DNA of 64,000 nucleotides, taken from JAVBPP01 sp031549535 (GTDB lineage Bacteria; Bacillota; Clostridia; Oscillospirales; Acutalibacteraceae). Location of the stretch: contig JAVBPP010000024.1 of assembly GCA_031549535.1 (NCBI GenBank), positions 1 through 64,000 of the forward strand, read 5' to 3'. This document shows, one piece after another, positions 61,680 to 64,000 of this stretch; position 1 is the stretch's first letter, and the number at the start of each line of letters is the position of its first letter. A program made the position numbers and the translations under genes. The notes beneath the pieces are model-generated. The model had not been told where the DNA came from. It saw only the letters and a program-made list of their open reading frames with translations, and made no database searches.

Positions 61680-63461
61680 TCACGCAAGGATATTGCCCGT
61701 GTCCTCCGTGGGGATAACGTCATTTGGCGGCAAGGTGGGGGTATCGCTTGGCGGCGGCAGGGTGGTCGGCGGGGGCAGAGTGGTTGGCGGTTCTGTTGGT
61801 GCCGCGTCCCAGACGCGAATGGTGAGCTTGGTGCCTTTGCTGTATTTTTTCCCGGCGGTGAGGTTCATGTCCTTCACAACGCCCTCTGTTTTTGATCCGT
61901 CGTTAGCCACTTTAATCAGATCGTAGTCAAAACCGAGCTTATCAAAGTTGGCTTTTTGGTCTGAAAATTTCTTGCCGGTCAAATCCGGAAGCTCCACAAG
62001 CTCTTTGCCGTTGCTGATGGTTAACACAATTTCGGTGCCCTGCGCAACCCGTTTGCCCGGTTCAATACTTTGCTTTATGATGTAGTTGCTTTCCACCGTG
62101 TCACTGTAAACGTATACTTCTTTAAAGCTAAAGCGGCTCTGCAAAATCGGATCTTCCAAAACGGAAATATAGGTGCGATCGTTGGTGAGGTTTGGCACTT
62201 CCAACAATTCGCCCTGTGCCTGGGTTACCTGGCCGGGACTGGTTGTTGTTTCTGCCACGCCGAACAAATCGTCCTTAAAAACCGTTAACGCCAGTGCCGC
62301 AAAAATCACAAGGCCAGCGCCAAGGCTGATGAGCATGGCTTTGATGATGGTGCTGCGCTGCGAATTACTCTTTTTCTCTATTGTCGCCGGGCGCGGCCGG
62401 GGAGCTGCCGCAGTTGCAGCAGGCCTGGCGTTGGGTTGCCCTGCGCTGCTTTGCCGTGCTGCCTGCTCCAGATAGGCTGCGCCGGCTACCGAAGCGCTTG
62501 GGGAGGCGGAAAGCTCCGCGCGCAGGATATCCACGGTACGCGTGCGGTCCTCCGGCCGAATCTGCATGGCGTTCACCAGCGCGTGTATCACGTAGGCGGG
62601 TACCTGCTCCGCGACCTGGCCGGGCACCATGAGCCTGTCGTTCGTCACGCGTAGGGAGGCGTCAATCGGGTCACTGCCGGTGAGGGAGCGGTATAACACG
62701 CCCGCGAAGGCGTAAATATCCGTCCAGCTCCCCTGCTGCCCCTCAAAGCCATATTGCTCGATTGCGGAATAACCGGGGAACAGCTGGGCGTTCAAATCAC
62801 CGCGCGCCGTCCGCGCCTGCCAAATGCTGAAGCCGGAGAGCCAGACCTTGCCGTCCTGGCTCACAAGCAGGGTGGTGGGGGAGATGCCGCGATGAATGAT
62901 TCCGGCGGAATGCAATGTCCCAATGGCGGAAAGCACGGGCATTAAAAGCTGCCGCGCACGCTCCCAGCTGAGGGTGCCGGTTTTGCTTTTAATGAGCAAA
63001 TATTCCCGAAGGGTGTTGCCGCTGATATGTTCATAAACCGCGTAGGAGCTGTTATTCTCCTCCAAAATATCCGTTACACTGATGAGGGAGGACAGGCCAC
63101 GCAGGCGCGCGAGCTTCTGCCAAAGCTCTAAAAAACTTTGGCGGCATTCCTCAAAGGTGCGCTCACAGCCGGGCATCACGCTTAAAAACGCGCTGTCCTG
63201 GCTGCGCTGGGCAATCGAATCCGGGAAAAACTCACGGATGCAAACGGCAATGCGCCGGTTGAGATCCCAGCCAATGTAAGTGATGCCCTCTCCGTTTTGC
63301 TCCAGGGCTTTGCCGAACAAATAGCGGTTGGCTATCACATAACGCACGGGTAAATAGGCGGCGGGCTGCGCAGCTCCAACGGCATAACCGCAATGCGGGC
63401 ACTGTTTGAGCTCCCCGATTTCCCGCATGCAGCTCATGCAAAGATGGTCGGTGTTAATCAT
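61680..63461 (-). CDS. Membrane pseudokinase with zinc ribbon and PASTA domains
   Basis: A 593-residue protein. Residues 8-24 form a zinc ribbon (CMSC...CPHC). A serine/threonine-kinase-like domain (about 42-300) follows, then a linker, one membrane helix (about 370-392), two PASTA repeats outside (VPNLT..., LPDLTGKKFSDQKANFDKLGF) and a Pro/Thr-rich tail. Key kinase residues are changed: the beta-3 Lys is Arg76 (VCIREFFP), HRD is HRG (190-192), the catalytic Asn is Thr197, and DFG is GFS (210-212). It should sense muropeptides or lipid II but not phosphorylate. ATG at 63461 is chosen as AGGAG overlaps the upstream GTG. Confidence 0.85.
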   Translation of the reverse strand: MINTDHLCMSCMREIGELKQCPHCGYAVGAAQPAAYLPVRYVIANRYLFGKALEQNGEGITYIGWDLNRRIAVCIREFFPDSIAQRSQDSAFLSVMPGCERTFEECRQSFLELWQKLARLRGLSSLISVTDILEENNSSYAVYEHISGNTLREYLLIKSKTGTLSWERARQLLMPVLSAIGTLHSAGIIHRGISPTTLLVSQDGKVWLSGFSIWQARTARGDLNAQLFPGYSAIEQYGFEGQQGSWTDIYAFAGVLYRSLTGSDPIDASLRVTNDRLMVPGQVAEQVPAYVIHALVNAMQIRPEDRTRTVDILRAELSASPSASVAGAAYLEQAARQSSAGQPNARPAATAAAPRPRPATIEKKSNSQRSTIIKAMLISLGAGLVIFAALALTVFKDDLFGVAETTTSPGQVTQAQGELLEVPNLTNDRTYISVLEDPILQSRFSFKEVYVYSDTVESNYIIKQSIEPGKRVAQGTEIVLTISNGKELVELPDLTGKKFSDQKANFDKLGFDYDLIKVANDGSKTEGVVKDMNLTAGKKYSKGTKLTIRVWDAAPTEPPTTLPPPTTLPPPSDTPTLPPNDVIPTEDTGNILA

Positions 63462-63523
63462 AATATTCGGCACTCCTAGTTATTGTTGCACTTTAAACTG
63501 TGACATACAAAATAGATGCAAGT

Positions 63524-63552
63524 ATCGTACCAAAGTTCCCGAAAAAAGTCAA
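63524..63552 (-). promoter_or_regulatory. Promoter of the pseudokinase gene
   Basis: On the minus strand, TTGACT and TACGAT with 17-nt spacing, about 60 nt ahead of the start codon. Confidence 0.55.
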
Positions 63553-63589
63553 TTACAGGATTGTTACCGCAATTTTCCAACGATGCATG

Positions 63590-64000
63590 CTATTCATCTT
63601 TTATATTCTTCCAATACGCCGCAAAAGTCTGCTCTGTTTTATTCTTACCCGGCTCATAATAGCGGGTGCCCAGCAGATTGTCGGGTAAATACTGCTGCTT
63701 GACCCAGTTGTTTGCATAGTCATGCGCATAGAGGTAGTGCTGCCCCTTTTGCGCGGCGTCCTCGCCGTCAAAATGTTTATTTTGCAGGCTGCGCGGGATG
63801 GAGCCTGTTTTCCCCGCCTGCACATCCGCGCGGGCTTTGGCAATGGCGCTCACGCCGGAATTGGATTTCGGCGCAGTGCAAACCAAAATCACGGCATCCG
63901 CCAAAGGAATCTGCGCCTCGGGCAGGCCAACCATCAAGGCAATATCCGCCGCGGCCTTGACGATGGGGATAATCTGCGGATAAGCAAGGCCGACGTCCTC
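63590..64000 (-). CDS. rarA: C-terminal part of replication-associated recombination protein RarA (partial)
   Basis: A 137-residue 3' fragment that runs off the right end of the window. It reads EDVGLAYPQIIPIVKAAADI, VGLPEAQIPLADAV, TAPKSNSGVSAIAKA, GSIPRSLQNKHF, HDYANNWVKQQYLPDNLLGTRYYEPG, the standard C-terminal domain of RarA/MgsA, the AAA+ ATPase that acts at stalled forks. The frame has no break at the window edge, so the ATPase domain is outside. It lies upstream of, and on the same strand as, the pseudokinase gene. Confidence 0.9.
   Translation of the reverse strand, partial: EDVGLAYPQIIPIVKAAADIALMVGLPEAQIPLADAVILVCTAPKSNSGVSAIAKARADVQAGKTGSIPRSLQNKHFDGEDAAQKGQHYLYAHDYANNWVKQQYLPDNLLGTRYYEPGKNKTEQTFAAYWKNIKDE

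Overview
This window is bacterial chromosome with a low-GC Gram-positive (Firmicutes) gene set, most likely an anaerobic, spore-forming Clostridia of the Ruminococcaceae/Oscillospirales type. Reasons: the dnaN-yaaA-recF-remB-gyrB-gyrA cluster, a scr-type SRP RNA beside dnaX-ebfC-recR, a YpeB spore-germination protein, a split (gcvPA/gcvPB) glycine cleavage system, a VanRS-like two-component system, frequent TTG starts, and a fairly high GC content with AT-rich islands. The family placement is inference; no 16S gene is present.

Layout. 0-4 kb: response regulator/histidine kinase pair and a HAD phosphatase. 4.2-8.6 kb: AT-rich accessory stretch built on a tRNA-Ser(CGA) locus. It holds one intact tRNA, two 5' tRNA stubs, one 3' tRNA stub, paired arm-like repeats, pnuC-nadR, small orphan genes, a decayed DUF1697 gene and an Imm-5-like gene. 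8.6-10.2 kb: Cof-type HAD phosphatase and a lipoprotein. 10.4-16.1 kb: six-gene operon of two Gfo/Idh/MocA dehydrogenases, three TIM-barrel isomerase-like enzymes and a GH16 glucanase, probably for glycoside oxidation and cleavage. 16.3-19.3 kb: a PP-loop protein and an HTH fusion protein, both AT-richer. 19.3-32.7 kb: minus-strand housekeeping run (gcvTHPAPB, epimerase, APH-like kinase, proBA, M16 peptidase, malic enzyme, glpK). 33-39.4 kb: acyltransferase, heterodimeric ABC exporter, GPH-type transporter. 39.5-44.1 kb: peptidase E-like protein, dus, NYN-LOTUS protein, membrane protein, MgtC, YfbR. 44.1-57 kb: SRP RNA, dnaX-ebfC-recR, a replication-origin-like segment, dnaN-yaaA-recF-remB, ypeB, gyrBA. 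57-58.6 kb: dense nest of small repeats around a damaged lipoprotein gene. 58.6-61 kb: ArsR/metal P-type ATPase operon. 61-64 kb: hairpin-rich repeat mosaic, a PASTA pseudokinase and the 3' part of rarA.

The main points of interest are these. (1) The recR-dnaN gap has the full layout of a bacterial origin unwinding region (same-direction DnaA-box-like TTTTCCACM sites, a GC clamp, then TAC trinucleotide repeats), yet dnaA is absent and dnaX-ebfC-recR sits in its place. (2) At least four families of short palindromic or MITE-like elements are present. One lies inside an open reading frame, two supply stop codons or C-terminal residues to neighbouring genes, and a perfect 35-bp inverted repeat brackets a 1.39-kb unit. 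(3) The tRNA-Ser locus records serial integration. (4) The kinase-like PASTA protein has lost every catalytic residue. (5) The oxidoreductase/TIM-barrel/GH16 operon looks like an uncharacterised glycoside-catabolism system.

All calls come from reading the sequence and remembered family features; no database search was run.
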